This document shows positions 35,557 to 44,776 of a DNA stretch of 64,000 bases, in pieces (the stretch's first letter is position 1; every line of letters begins with the position of its first letter). The stretch comes from UBA2266 sp964406945 (GTDB lineage Bacteria; Planctomycetota; Phycisphaerae; Sedimentisphaerales; Anaerobacaceae). Made by a program: the position numbers and the translations under genes. The stretch covers positions 1 to 64,000 of the forward strand of contig CAYOTO010000018.1 of assembly GCA_964406945.1 (NCBI GenBank). Direction: 5' to 3'. Below the pieces are notes generated by a model that saw only the letters and a program-made list of their open reading frames with translations, was not told the origin of the DNA and made no database searches.

Positions 35557-36544
35557 AAAACTGACTCAAAAACCGCAAGTCGTTTTCGTAGAGCAGGCGT
35601 ATGTCGGTGATGCCGTACTTGCGCATGGCCAGACGTTCGATCCCGAACCCGAACGCCCATCCGGTGTACTTTTCGCTGTCAATCCCGACCGCGTCGAACA
35701 CATTCGGGTCGACCATACCGCAGCCGCCCATTTCCACCCAGCTTTCGTTGCCGCTCTTGTCTACCAGCAGCAGATCGACCTCCGCACTGGGCTCGGTGAA
35801 CGGGAAGAAACTCGGTCGAAAACGCCACCGCGTCTCCGGCCCGAAAAGAGCATGAATGAACTGCTCTATGGTCGTCTTCAGATCGACCATGCTCACGTCT
35901 TCGTCAACCACCAGTGCCTCCAACTGGTGGAACATGTACATATGCGTCGCATCCACCGTATCCGGCCTGTACACGCGTCCCGGCGCCACTATACGGATCG
36001 GCGGTTTCTTGTTCTCCATGACCCTGATCTGAATCGTCGAGGTCTGGCTCCGCAACAGCGTTTTGTCGTCGATGTAGAAGTTGTCGATGGGATCGCGAGC
36101 CGGATGCTCGGCAGGGATGTTCAGTGCGATGAAGTTATGCCATTCGTCCTCAACCTCGGGCCCGTAAGCCACCGAAAACCCCATTCGACCGAAGATCTCT
36201 AGAAGCTCGTTCAGCGTTTGCGTGATGACATGGGCCTTGCCTATCTGTGCCCGCCTGCCCGGCAGGGTGATATCCACGAGTTTGGTTTTGCCGCTCTTTG
36301 CGGTTCCCAGCGACTGCTTCAATTCCTCAAACGCGGCCGTAACTTCTTTCTTGATGCTGTTGGCCAGTTGACCGGCTTTGGGCTTCTCTTCGCGCGGAAA
36401 CTTGCCTATCTGGCTCAGCATCTGCGTAACCCTGCCTTTGCGGCTCAGATACTTGATTCTCCATTGCTCCAGAGAATCCGAATCCCCTACCTGTTTGAGG
36501 TCCTCGAGAGCCTCTTTGCCGGTCTTTTTGAATTCTTCGAGCAT
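35555..36544 (-). CDS. pheS: Phenylalanine-tRNA ligase alpha subunit
   Basis: 329 residues from MLEEFKKTG. Charges tRNA-Phe together with the beta subunit PheT. The N-terminal coiled coil (1-85) leads to the class II core, with motif 2 at FHQLEALVVDE, phenylalanine-binding PSFFPFTEPSAEVD, and motif 3 at GWAFGFGIERLAMRKYGI. It is last in the thrS-infC-rpmI-rplT-pheS cluster. pheT, normally next, is absent: the gene is followed by a hairpin and an unrelated gene, so pheT must be elsewhere. Confidence 0.97.
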   Translation of the reverse strand: MLEEFKKTGKEALEDLKQVGDSDSLEQWRIKYLSRKGRVTQMLSQIGKFPREEKPKAGQLANSIKKEVTAAFEELKQSLGTAKSGKTKLVDITLPGRRAQIGKAHVITQTLNELLEIFGRMGFSVAYGPEVEDEWHNFIALNIPAEHPARDPIDNFYIDDKTLLRSQTSTIQIRVMENKKPPIRIVAPGRVYRPDTVDATHMYMFHQLEALVVDEDVSMVDLKTTIEQFIHALFGPETRWRFRPSFFPFTEPSAEVDLLLVDKSGNESWVEMGGCGMVDPNVFDAVGIDSEKYTGWAFGFGIERLAMRKYGITDIRLLYENDLRFLSQF

Positions 36545-36684
36545 CACAGCCCCAAATCGAGTTCGTATAGGCCCGGATAAGCACAAATCGCCGCAATTGC
36601 GGAAAAACCGTCGATGTCGGTCGAATACGGGCTGACACCTCCGCGGTTACGCCGCAATATCAGCCGCTGCTGCGTGGATCAGGT

Positions 36685-37038
36685 CTAGAGCGCAGCCTTG
36701 GCCGCCTCGACGATCTTGTCGAAGCCTTCCGGATCGGCCACGGCGATTTCGCTGAGCATCTTCCGATTAAGCCCGATATTGGCCTTCTTGATGCCGCAGA
36801 CGAATTCACTGTAACGGATTCCACGCTCCCTGCAGGCGGCATTCAGACGTACAATCCACATGCGTCTGAACTCGCGTTTACGTCGCCTGCGGTCTACTCT
36901 TGCGTTAACCTGTGAACGAACCGCGGCCTCTTTGGCCAGGCGCAAAAGTTTACCGGGAGAACCTCTATGGCCCTTGACTACCTTGAAAACTCTCTTCTTG
37001 GCCTGGCGCCGCGCAGCGCCTTTTCTTGCTCTTGGCAT
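36685..37038 (-). CDS. rplT: 50S ribosomal protein L20
   Basis: 117 residues, the standard length. Very basic N-terminal half (ARKGAARRQAKKRVFKVVKGHRG), conserved WIVRLNAACRERGIRYSEF and the C-terminal LNRKMLSEIAVADPEGF. Binds 23S rRNA early in 50S assembly and in some bacteria represses its own operon. GGAAAGC precedes the ATG. It follows rpmI by 88 bases. Confidence 0.98.
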   Translation of the reverse strand: MPRARKGAARRQAKKRVFKVVKGHRGSPGKLLRLAKEAAVRSQVNARVDRRRRKREFRRMWIVRLNAACRERGIRYSEFVCGIKKANIGLNRKMLSEIAVADPEGFDKIVEAAKAAL

Positions 37039-37126
37039 ATCAGCTTTCCTTTAAGATGTGGTCATTCCAAAAGCCTGCTGGCGGCAGCTGAAAGGTGGCC
37101 GAGAAGCAGGCAGATTAGTTACCCGA

Positions 37127-37321
37127 CTACTTGGCGAGCTTTACTTTCACCGTGTGAAGGATGGTTTCATTGACCAGCCCCGGCTGCGAGATGCGCCTGC
37201 GGCGCTTCGATGTCTTGCTGCTCATGAGATGCCCGCCTCCGGCGCGATGTCGTTTGACTTTGCCCCTGGCGGTGAGTTTCACACGCTTGCTCAACCCTTT
37301 GTGGCTCTTCTGTTTAGGCAT
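37127..37321 (-). CDS. rpmI: 50S ribosomal protein L35
   Basis: 64 residues: MPKQKSHKGLSKRVKLTARGK with the rest of the conserved pattern (HRAGGGHLMSSKTSKRRRRI). A small basic protein of the large subunit. The gap of 233 bases to infC is long for this operon and may contain an internal promoter or control element; none was identified with confidence. Confidence 0.97.
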   Translation of the reverse strand: MPKQKSHKGLSKRVKLTARGKVKRHRAGGGHLMSSKTSKRRRRISQPGLVNETILHTVKVKLAK

Positions 37322-37554
37322 TGCTTTGATCCCTGCTCAAGCGGAATTAAAGGTCTCTGTAGACGTAAAAACCCACATATTACGCTAAACCGCAGCCGCA
37401 GTCAATTGTTTGGCCGCTATTTTGCGCAAAAATTGCGAAAAAAAGCCCCCTCTGCCCCCATTCTGAAGTCTAACAGGCCAATCAGATCCATAAGCACAAA
37501 TGCAATGCCGGGTCCTGGGCTGCGTGGTATCGCCGCAGAAGAAGAGAGCGAACG

Positions 37555-38067
37555 CTATCTCGGAACAACCATCAGCGTCATTCGACGCCCCGCCATTTTC
37601 GCCGGGCGTTCAACCTTCGCCATTTCAGACAAAGACTCGGTTACTTCCTGCAGCAGACCATAACCCCGGTCCCGGTGAAGCATCTGGCGGCCCCGGAAGA
37701 ACACCGTAAACTGAACCTTGTGCCCTTTTTCCAGAAATTCCCTGGCGTGTTTGAGCTTTATGTCCAGATCGTGCGTGTCCGTCTCAGGCCGCAAGCGGAT
37801 TTCCTTCAGGCTCTGGGTTCCATGATGCTTCTTATTGGCTTCTCGCTGTTTGCGCTTCTGCTGGTAGAGCCATTTGCCGTAATCCATTATGCGGCATACC
37901 GGTGGATCGCTCGTAGGCGCTACCTCCACCAGGTCCAGACCGACCTCACGGGCCCTGTCAAGTGCGTGAAATTTGTCGACTATCCCCGCCTGATTGTTTT
38001 CTTCGTCAATCAGCCTGATCTGTTCAGCCTTGATTCCCCCATTTACTCTTAGCCTTCTTTTGCTAAT
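37555..38067 (-). CDS. infC: Translation initiation factor IF-3 (ATT start)
   Basis: 170 residues when started at an ATT codon: AAGGTGG lies 6 bases upstream and the N-terminus then reads SKRRLRVNGGIKAEQIRLID, as expected for IF-3. A conventional start would begin only at 37929 and delete most of the N-terminal domain (VDKFHALDRAREVGLDLVEV). The C-terminal domain has KIRLRPET seen as EIRLRPETDTHDLDIKLKHAREFLEKGHKVQFTVFFRGR. Binds the 30S subunit and checks start codon and initiator tRNA; the rare start codon lets IF-3 repress its own synthesis in other bacteria. It lies between thrS and rpmI. Confidence 0.95.
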   Translation of the reverse strand: MSKRRLRVNGGIKAEQIRLIDEENNQAGIVDKFHALDRAREVGLDLVEVAPTSDPPVCRIMDYGKWLYQQKRKQREANKKHHGTQSLKEIRLRPETDTHDLDIKLKHAREFLEKGHKVQFTVFFRGRQMLHRDRGYGLLQEVTESLSEMAKVERPAKMAGRRMTLMVVPR

Positions 38068-38114
38068 CGTGTACCACCTTACCTTTCTTTACAAAGTAGT
38101 GCGACAGGCTCAAA

Positions 38115-40034
38115 TCAGCCCACCGCCAATTCAATTCGCCTTTCGGCTATCACATCTTTAACTGCATCGACAAACTCGTCGACGCTGATGGTAACTTTCT
38201 TATCGACACCCCGGGCCCGGACATTAACACTGCCCGATTCGGCCTCCTTGGGACCGACAACCAACATATACGGCAGCTTCTCGCCGTGCCCTTTAGCTAT
38301 TTTGGCTCCGATCTTCTCGCCCGACAAATCGCATTGAGCCCGAAAGCCCGCCTGGTGCAGCCTGGCCAGCACTTCGCCGGCATACCCGTTGCTCTTATCG
38401 CTGATCGGCAGCACTCTGACCTGCTCCGGGCTGAGCCACACCGGCATATTGCCGCCGTAGTGCTCAATCAATATCCCGATAAACCTCTCGAACGAGCCCA
38501 GAACCGCCCTGTGTATCATCACGGGCGTCTTTTCGGTATTATCCCTGTCCGTGTAGGTCAGTTCGAATCGCTGGGGCATTGAGAAGTCGAGCTGAATCGT
38601 ACCCAACTGCCACGACCGCTTCAGGCAATCACGGATGTGAAAGTCAATCTTTGGCCCGTAGAACGCTCCGTCTCCGGCGTTGATCTGATAGTTTATTTGC
38701 TTGTGCTTGAGCGCCTGCTCCAGTGCCCCCGTGGCCGTTTCCCATATCTCATCCGAGCCGATGTGCTTCTCCGGCTTGGTCGACAACTCGATATGGAAGT
38801 CCTCGAAGCCGAATGTCCGGTACAATTCGAACGTCAGGTTAATTACCCCGACTACTTCCGACTCGATCTGCTCCGGAGTGCAGAATATGTGAGCGTCATC
38901 CTGAGTAAACTGCCTTACCCGGAATAATCCGTGCATCACGCCGCTGGCCTCGTGGCGATGAACCAGACCCAGCTCCGCAACGCGCAATGGAAACTCCCGA
39001 TACGAATGTTGCCGGGTCTTGTATACCAGGCAGCCGCCGGGGCAGTTCATGGGCTTTATCGCGTAGTCGGAGTCGTCGACACACGTAAAATACATGTTTT
39101 CCTTATAATTATCCCAGTGCCCGCTTCGATGCCACAGTTCCTCGTTGAGAATAATGGGCGTGCGAATTTCTTCATAACCGTACCTGCGGTGCACATCCCG
39201 CCAGAATTTCACGATCTCGTTCCAGATCGTCATGCCCTTGGGGTGCATGAACGCAAATCCAGGCCCGGCCTCATTAAAGCTGAATAGATCCAGTTGCTTG
39301 CCGATTACCCGATGATCCCGTTTTTTCGCCTCTTCGAGGCGTTGAAGATGGTCCCTGAGCTTTTTCTTCGTAGGCCAGGCGGTTCCATAGACCCGCTGCA
39401 GCATCTTCTGCGTGGCGTCTCCATGCCAGTAAGCACCGGCCACAGACATCACCTTGAACGCCCCCACTTTGCCCGTAGTGGGCACGTGTGGTCCGCGGCA
39501 CAGGTCCTCGAACCCGTCGCCGTGAGAGTAGAAGCTGATCGAATCGCCTTCGGCCCGCTCTATATTGTCTGTCTTGTACTTATCGCCGGCAACTTTCTCC
39601 AGGGCCTCGCTGCGCGACAACTCCTTGCGCACAAAAGGCTTATCCGCTGCAACGATTTCCGCCATCCGCTCCTCTATACGGCCGAAATCATCCGGGGTGA
39701 TGGGTTCATCAAGGTCGACATCGTAGTAAAAACCGTCCTCGACCGCCGGACCGTAGACGAGTTTGGTTTCGGGCCAGATACTGACAATCGCCTCGGCCAT
39801 GACGTGTGCGCAACTGTGGCGTATTATATCGAGCCCCTGCTCGCTCTTGGCTGTTATTATCTCGACCTCCGCGTCGCCCTCGATCCGGGAAGACAGGTCC
39901 ACCAATTCCCCGTTGACTTTGGCCGCAAGGGCGGCTTTGGCCAGGCCCGGTCCTATCTGCTTGGCCAGTTCCCGTACCGTTGAACCCTCGCTGATTTCCA
40001 ATATGCTGCCGTCGGGCAGAGTAACTTTCGCCAT
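38115..40034 (-). CDS. thrS: Threonine-tRNA ligase
   Basis: 639 residues, full length. Order: TGS domain (1-60, VTLPDGSILEI), editing domain with HSCAHVMAEAI and a DLCRGPHVPTTGKV segment, class II catalytic core with zinc ligands in MNCPGGCLVYK and motif 3 in VLGSFERFIGILIEHYGG, and an anticodon-binding domain (RVLPISDKSNGYAGEVLARL). Charges tRNA-Thr and clears mischarged serine. First gene of the translation operon, with its own promoter and a leader of only about 30 bases, too short for a T-box. Confidence 0.98.
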   Translation of the reverse strand: MAKVTLPDGSILEISEGSTVRELAKQIGPGLAKAALAAKVNGELVDLSSRIEGDAEVEIITAKSEQGLDIIRHSCAHVMAEAIVSIWPETKLVYGPAVEDGFYYDVDLDEPITPDDFGRIEERMAEIVAADKPFVRKELSRSEALEKVAGDKYKTDNIERAEGDSISFYSHGDGFEDLCRGPHVPTTGKVGAFKVMSVAGAYWHGDATQKMLQRVYGTAWPTKKKLRDHLQRLEEAKKRDHRVIGKQLDLFSFNEAGPGFAFMHPKGMTIWNEIVKFWRDVHRRYGYEEIRTPIILNEELWHRSGHWDNYKENMYFTCVDDSDYAIKPMNCPGGCLVYKTRQHSYREFPLRVAELGLVHRHEASGVMHGLFRVRQFTQDDAHIFCTPEQIESEVVGVINLTFELYRTFGFEDFHIELSTKPEKHIGSDEIWETATGALEQALKHKQINYQINAGDGAFYGPKIDFHIRDCLKRSWQLGTIQLDFSMPQRFELTYTDRDNTEKTPVMIHRAVLGSFERFIGILIEHYGGNMPVWLSPEQVRVLPISDKSNGYAGEVLARLHQAGFRAQCDLSGEKIGAKIAKGHGEKLPYMLVVGPKEAESGSVNVRARGVDKKVTISVDEFVDAVKDVIAERRIELAVG

Positions 40035-40071
40035 AAACTCGTCCGGTATTAATAATCTCTGGTATTCTGTA

Positions 40072-40099
40072 ATAATACAGCATCCGGCCCGCTTGTCAA
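40072..40099 (-). promoter_or_regulatory. Predicted thrS operon promoter
   Basis: Minus strand: perfect -35 TTGACA, a 16-base spacer, and -10 TATTAT, ending 38 bases before the thrS ATG. Transcription would start near 40065. Confidence 0.65.
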
Positions 40100-40251
40100 G
40101 CTAATCAGCCGGATCAGGCGGACCCGGGCCTCTTTCTCCGACCGCTACCAGATACGCACTCAAGCCCGCTGAGTTTGACCTCACCGGCACTTAAGCACGA
40201 AGTTTTAGCACCGTCATCGACGCACGTCAAACTAAAACAGTGCTTTTCTGC

Positions 40252-40280
40252 TTGAATTATCGCTACTTCTCTGTTATAAT
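40252..40280 (+). promoter_or_regulatory. Predicted promoter of the FHA gene
   Basis: -35 TTGAAT, a 17-base spacer, and a perfect -10 TATAAT. Transcription would start near 40287, about 38 bases before the ATG. It lies back to back with the thrS promoter. Confidence 0.6.
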
Positions 40281-40324
40281 GCACCGTAGCGCCATACATG
40301 CTAACCTGTAGCGAGGACGGTTGG

Positions 40325-40843
40325 ATGGATGTAAATTTGATTCTCTTCAAGAAAGACGGCTCACAAAAGCCCTTCGAATTGCCGAGCACCACAACCGTCA
40401 TGGGAAGACGTAGCGACTGTGACCTGGTAATACGACTCAAACAGGTCTCTAAACGGCACTGCCAGATTGTTTCCGACAATGGCACCCTGCACGTCAGGGA
40501 TCTGGGATCGAGAAACGGCACATTCCTCAATAACGAGAAAATAGAAGAGAAAGACGCCGAACCGGGAGATTATTTGAGAATCGGTCCGCTTACATTTCTG
40601 CTGCAGATCGACGGCAAACCCGAGAAAGTGGCCGCCCCGCCGGCACAATCCGACAAGCAGGCCAAAAAAGAAACTCCCGCCGGCGAGGCCGAAGAAGAAG
40701 ATTTCCTCGATTTTGACGATCTCGACAAGGAAGACGGCCCAAATCTGGGCGAGGCGAACCTCGACGAGGCCCTCGACGACGAATTCGCCGATCTTGATGA
40801 TAATTCCGACGATTCCTTTCTCGGCGAACTCGAAGAACTCTGA
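40325..40843 (+). CDS. FHA-domain protein with acidic tail
   Basis: 172 residues, start preceded by GCGAGGACGG. Residues 1-95 form a forkhead-associated phosphothreonine-binding domain with all signature positions: GRRSDCDLVI, VSKRHCQI, and DLGSRNGTFLNN. The remaining tail is strongly acidic and probably disordered (EEEDFLDFDDLDKEDGPN...DDNSDDSFLGELEEL). Likely an adaptor that reads Ser/Thr kinase signals in the cytoplasm. No kinase gene is nearby. Confidence 0.85.
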   Translation: MDVNLILFKKDGSQKPFELPSTTTVMGRRSDCDLVIRLKQVSKRHCQIVSDNGTLHVRDLGSRNGTFLNNEKIEEKDAEPGDYLRIGPLTFLLQIDGKPEKVAAPPAQSDKQAKKETPAGEAEEEDFLDFDDLDKEDGPNLGEANLDEALDDEFADLDDNSDDSFLGELEEL

Positions 40844-40922
40844 TTTCGCCCTGCACGGCCGGCAAAGAATAGCCTACCGGGCAATAGCCTCGTAGCCTGC
40901 CACCCACCATCTGCATGTTAGC

Positions 40923-41159
40923 TCACGCGATTCCGCAGCAGCCCCCGCCGCCGCACATCCCTCCAGCTTCCGGGCCCGAAGGGCATGCCTCGCAGGCGGC
41001 TGATGTAGCTCTGCTTTTTCCGACAGCGAAACCGCTCAACAACTTCTCAGTCCGGCCGCTGCCGCACTTCTCGCACGTTGGGTTGCTTTTCCCGGCTGCC
41101 TTATGCAACACTTCCATTACATGCCCGCATTCAAGGCATCTGTATTCGAAAATCGGCAT
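40923..41159 (-). CDS. FmdB-family zinc ribbon protein
   Basis: 78 residues. N-terminal zinc ribbon: FEYRCLECGHVMEV with Cys8 and Cys11, then PTCEKCGSGRTEKLLSGF with the second pair. The tail is rich in glycine and cysteine (CEACPSG...GGMCGGGGCCG). The family name comes from formamidase regulators, but most members are of unknown function. A single gene between the FHA and rpmF units. Confidence 0.8.
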   Translation of the reverse strand: MPIFEYRCLECGHVMEVLHKAAGKSNPTCEKCGSGRTEKLLSGFAVGKSRATSAACEACPSGPEAGGMCGGGGCCGIA

Positions 41160-41546
41160 TTACCGTACTCCTCAAGGATTACTCAAAAACTGACTGCACT
41201 TACGAGCCTGAAAACCGGATTGTTCCAGGCTGAATTTGGTTATTTTGAGGCTGCCGAACATACAGAATAGCCGCACAGCCGCCGATTGTCAACGTAAGGA
41301 TGCCGCCCGGTCGATACACTTAATTATGCGCAAAGAGAGAAAAGGCCAGTGTGTCTGGAACGGCGCGGATTATTGCCGGTCGCAATAGCCGCCTGCACAG
41401 GCAGATACGCCGGCCGGAAAAGCCGATTATAAACATTGGCGGAAATGTAAAATTAGCTTGACAACCGATGTCTCCTAAACTATTTAATCATATTTTCGCA
41501 TTTTTTACCCATAGAAGCAAACTAATCTGTCTGGAGTGTTCTCAGA
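41160..41546. other. Intergenic region carrying the rpmF promoter
   Basis: 387 bases between divergent fmdB-like and rpmF genes. No gene is visible. The rpmF-side promoter (41458-41486) is the only clear signal; the fmdB-like promoter was not identified. Confidence 0.55.
41458..41486 (+). promoter_or_regulatory. Predicted promoter of the rpmF-plsX-fab operon
   Basis: Perfect -35 TTGACA, a 17-base spacer, and -10 TATTTA. Transcription would start near 41493, about 54 bases before rpmF. Confidence 0.6.
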
Positions 41547-41735
41547 ATGTTACCTGATAAGAAAACATCCAAGAGCCGCACACGCACACGCAGAAGCCAT
41601 CACAGGCTCAAACCTGTGAACTATTCGCTCTGTAAGAAATGCGGTCAATCCAAGCTGCCGCACATGGCTTGCCAGAACTGCGGCTATGTGAACCCGAACA
41701 TCACACTAAAGCTCGGCCGGGAGGAGAGCAGCTAA
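41547..41735 (+). CDS. rpmF: 50S ribosomal protein L32
   Basis: 62 residues: basic N-terminal part (KKTSKSRTRTRRSHHRLK) and a zinc-binding C-terminal part with four cysteines in CKKCGQSKLPHMACQNCGY. GGAG lies 10 bases upstream. It begins the lipid operon, as in many bacteria where rpmF is co-transcribed with plsX and fab genes. Confidence 0.96.
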   Translation: MLPDKKTSKSRTRTRRSHHRLKPVNYSLCKKCGQSKLPHMACQNCGYVNPNITLKLGREESS

Positions 41736-41738
41736 GAC

Positions 41739-42761
41739 ATGCGGATTGCGATCGATGCAATGGGCGGCGACAATGCCCCTGATGAAATCATCGCCGGCGC
41801 ATTGGAAGCGGTTGAAGTGCTCGAACAGGGCGACAGCCTTATTCTGGTCGGAGACCAGGAGATCATACAGTCGCAGGTTCCTTCAAAAAAACGCTACCAG
41901 AGCGTCATAAGCGTTGTCCACGCCCCGGATAATATCGCCATGGATGAGGCGCCGATAGAATCGCTGCGCAAGAAGCCCAAAAGTTCGATTGCCGCAGCCG
42001 CCAAACTCGCCAAGCGCGACCAGGCGGACGCGGTAATCTCCGCTGGCAATACTGGAGCATGCGTTGCGGCCTTTCAGATGAGAATGCGCAACCTGCCCGG
42101 CGTCAACAGACCCGGGATCGCGGTGGTATTTCCTACTGTGGACGGCCCGGTAACGATTTGCGATGTCGGCGCCAACATCGCCTGCAAACCCCTTAATCTG
42201 CACCAGTATGGAGTGATGGCGAGCATCTACTCCAGAGACGTGCTGGGTATCGAAAACCCCCGCGTCGGTCTCATGAGCATAGGCCAGGAAGACGCCAAGG
42301 GTAATGAGATTGTAAAAAAGACCCGCTCTTTCATGAAATCCGACAGCAGCATCAACTTCATAGGTAATATCGAAGGGAGAGATATCTTCCGCGGTGTATG
42401 CGACGTGGCTGTATGCGACGGATTTGTGGGCAACGTGGTCTTGAAGCTCACTGAAGGCCTCGTTGACGGGCTTTTCAGGGCCATCAAAGACGAACTGATG
42501 AAAGAGAAGCTCCGGCTGGCGTTGAAATTCAAGCCGGTTATGATGAGAATCTACGGGAAATACGACTATAACGAGTACGGAGGAGCCCCACTGCTGGGCG
42601 TCAACGGAACGGCAGTAATCTGCCACGGCTCAAGCAGCAGAAGAACCATCAAAAACGCAGTTCTGGCTTCGAAACGGTACTTTACAGGGCGAATTAACGA
42701 CAAGATTATCGAGCAACTATCCGGAACCAGCACAAGGACGTCTGATGAACAAGCCAGATAA
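41739..42761 (+). CDS. plsX: Phosphate acyltransferase PlsX
   Basis: 340 residues. Converts acyl-ACP to acyl-phosphate, feeding phospholipid synthesis by PlsY. Typical motifs: IAIDAMGGDNAPDEIIAGALEA at the N-terminus, ISAGNTGACVAAF, RPGIAVVFPT, and EYGGAPLLGVNGTAVICHGSS. GGGAGGAG precedes the start, 3 bases after rpmF. Its end overlaps fabH by 17 bases. Confidence 0.97.
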   Translation: MRIAIDAMGGDNAPDEIIAGALEAVEVLEQGDSLILVGDQEIIQSQVPSKKRYQSVISVVHAPDNIAMDEAPIESLRKKPKSSIAAAAKLAKRDQADAVISAGNTGACVAAFQMRMRNLPGVNRPGIAVVFPTVDGPVTICDVGANIACKPLNLHQYGVMASIYSRDVLGIENPRVGLMSIGQEDAKGNEIVKKTRSFMKSDSSINFIGNIEGRDIFRGVCDVAVCDGFVGNVVLKLTEGLVDGLFRAIKDELMKEKLRLALKFKPVMMRIYGKYDYNEYGGAPLLGVNGTAVICHGSSSRRTIKNAVLASKRYFTGRINDKIIEQLSGTSTRTSDEQAR

Positions 42762-43755
42762 CGGCACCCCGCATTACCGGGCGGCAATCACCGGATTTGG
42801 TTCGTTTGCCCCGGCCAAGACGATCACTAACGACGATCTCGCAAAGATGGTCGATACTTCTGATGAATGGATTACCACCAGAACCGGCATAAAGACGCGC
42901 CACATCACCACCGAAAAGGAAACCACGGCCACTCTTGCTATCGAGGCCGCCAAAAAGGCCCTTCACCAGGCTAAACTCAAGCCCAAAGACCTCGATATGA
43001 TTATTCTGGCGACCATCACGCCGGAAATGGTCTTTCCTTCGACCGCAAGCTTCGTCCAGAGCGCTCTGCAGGCCAAAAAAGCCTGGGTTTTCGACCTTGG
43101 CGCCGCCTGCAGCGGATTCGTGTACAGCCTCTACGTCGTTCAGCAGTTCATCGAATCGGGCAGAATCAAGAACGCCCTGGTCATCGGGGCCGAAACCCTC
43201 ACTAAGATCACAAACTGGAAGGACCGCACGAGCTGCATTCTCTTCGGAGACGGCGCCGGAGCGGTCGTCCTTCAGAGATGTACGGACGGCCAGACCGGCA
43301 TCATGTACAGCACCATGGGCGCCGACGGCGATCAGTGGGAGGCTCTGAATTGCCAGGCCTACGGGTCTCGCTATCCGGCCGACAAGGAACTGGACGATCC
43401 GACCAAGATTTACATGCAGATCAAGGGCAGGCAGGTCTACCAGCAGGCGGTAAGACGGATTGTTGAAGCCGTGCATGAGTGCCTGGACAAATGCGGCCTG
43501 AAACTCGGCGATATCGACATGCTTATCAGTCATCAGATGAACGCCAGGATTATCGAAAGCGCCATGAAAAGACTCAAGTTGCCCCAGGACAAGGTGTTTA
43601 TCAATATCGCCGAATACGGAAATACTTCCGCTGCTTCGGTTCCGATCGCTTTCGACGAATGCATGAGGTCGGGCAGAATCGAAAAGGGCGACATCGTAAT
43701 ATTTGTGGCATTCGGAGCGGGCCTGACCTGGGGCGCAACCGTCGTTCGCTTCTAA
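42745..43755 (+). CDS. fabH: 3-oxoacyl-ACP synthase III FabH
   Basis: 336 residues. Starts fatty-acid synthesis by condensing an acyl-CoA primer with malonyl-ACP. The catalytic Cys is in LGAACSGFVYSLYV. The His of the triad is in LISHQMNARIIESA, and the Asn in EYGNTSAASVPIA. TRTGIKTRHI near residue 40 is also typical. It overlaps plsX and precedes fabD by 50 bases. Confidence 0.97.
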   Translation: MNKPDNGTPHYRAAITGFGSFAPAKTITNDDLAKMVDTSDEWITTRTGIKTRHITTEKETTATLAIEAAKKALHQAKLKPKDLDMIILATITPEMVFPSTASFVQSALQAKKAWVFDLGAACSGFVYSLYVVQQFIESGRIKNALVIGAETLTKITNWKDRTSCILFGDGAGAVVLQRCTDGQTGIMYSTMGADGDQWEALNCQAYGSRYPADKELDDPTKIYMQIKGRQVYQQAVRRIVEAVHECLDKCGLKLGDIDMLISHQMNARIIESAMKRLKLPQDKVFINIAEYGNTSAASVPIAFDECMRSGRIEKGDIVIFVAFGAGLTWGATVVRF

Positions 43756-43805
43756 CAAACACCGCATATCCGACAACCGATATTGAACTCGAAAAGTACT
43801 CAGCT

Positions 43806-44744
43806 ATGAAAACAGCGTTCTTATTTCCGGGCCAGGGGGCTCAAACCGTCGGAATGGGCATGGATGTGGCTCAGGCCCACCCGGTCGCGTTGCGAATGCT
43901 CGACAGCGCCAATGAAATACTGGGGTTCGACCTCAAAAAGGTCTGCTTCGAAGGCTCCGCCGAACAACTGAACACCACGACCATGTCGCAGCCGGCGATA
44001 TTCGCCGTCTCTGCGGCAATTCTGGAAGTTCTCAGGACCGAATCGCCCACGGCCGACATTAAACCGGATATCACCGCCGGCCTCAGTCTCGGCGAATACA
44101 CCGCGCTCTATGCAGCCGGAGCCATCAGTTTCGAGCAGGGCCTGAACCTGGTCCACAAGCGCGGAATGGCCATGCAGAAGGCGTCCGACGCAACAGAGGG
44201 CGGTATGGTGGCCGTGATAGGCCTCGATGACGATAAAGTCCGCGAGCTTTGTGAAAAAGCCGCCCAGGGCGAGTTGCTCGAGCCGGTCAATTTTAACTGC
44301 CCCGGCCAGGTGGCGGTAAGTGGCGCCAAAGCCGCCTGCGAGCGTGCGGCGGCGATGGCCGAGAAAATGGGAGCCTTAAAGGCCGTAAGACTCGAGGTGG
44401 CGGGCGCTTTCCACACGCCGATGATGTCAAGCGCAGCCGAAACCCTGGCCGAAGCGCTGGCTGATTGCTCCATCACTGTGCCAGAAGATACGGCGGTACT
44501 TGCAAACATCACCGCCGATTACTATCAAGACGCCGAAGCGATTCGAACGGGACTGACAAAACAACTCACGCAGCCGATCCTGTGGAGCAGGTGTATGCAG
44601 AGGCTTATCGACGACGGCGTCGAACGCTTCTATGAAATCGGCCCCGGACGCGTCCTTACCGGACTGATGCGCAGAATAAACAGAAAACAGAAAGTCATTA
44701 ACGTAAGCAGTGAACAAGCAATCGCCCAACTACAGCAATCCTGA
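43806..44744 (+). CDS. fabD: Malonyl-CoA:ACP transacylase FabD
   Basis: 312 residues from MKTAFLFPGQGAQTVGMG; the reading frame continues upstream but family length and N-terminus fix this start. The catalytic serine is in TAGLSLGEYTALYAAG, and the active-site His in VAGAFHTPMM. Loads malonyl groups on ACP. In order within the fab operon. Confidence 0.97.
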   Translation: MKTAFLFPGQGAQTVGMGMDVAQAHPVALRMLDSANEILGFDLKKVCFEGSAEQLNTTTMSQPAIFAVSAAILEVLRTESPTADIKPDITAGLSLGEYTALYAAGAISFEQGLNLVHKRGMAMQKASDATEGGMVAVIGLDDDKVRELCEKAAQGELLEPVNFNCPGQVAVSGAKAACERAAAMAEKMGALKAVRLEVAGAFHTPMMSSAAETLAEALADCSITVPEDTAVLANITADYYQDAEAIRTGLTKQLTQPILWSRCMQRLIDDGVERFYEIGPGRVLTGLMRRINRKQKVINVSSEQAIAQLQQS

Positions 44745-44776
44745 CAAATCGCTTGTTGGAATAGGAGGTCTGACAG

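Noticed and set aside
40035..40072. T-box or long leader control of thrS
   Set aside because: The predicted transcript leader is only about 30 bases, too short for a T-box.
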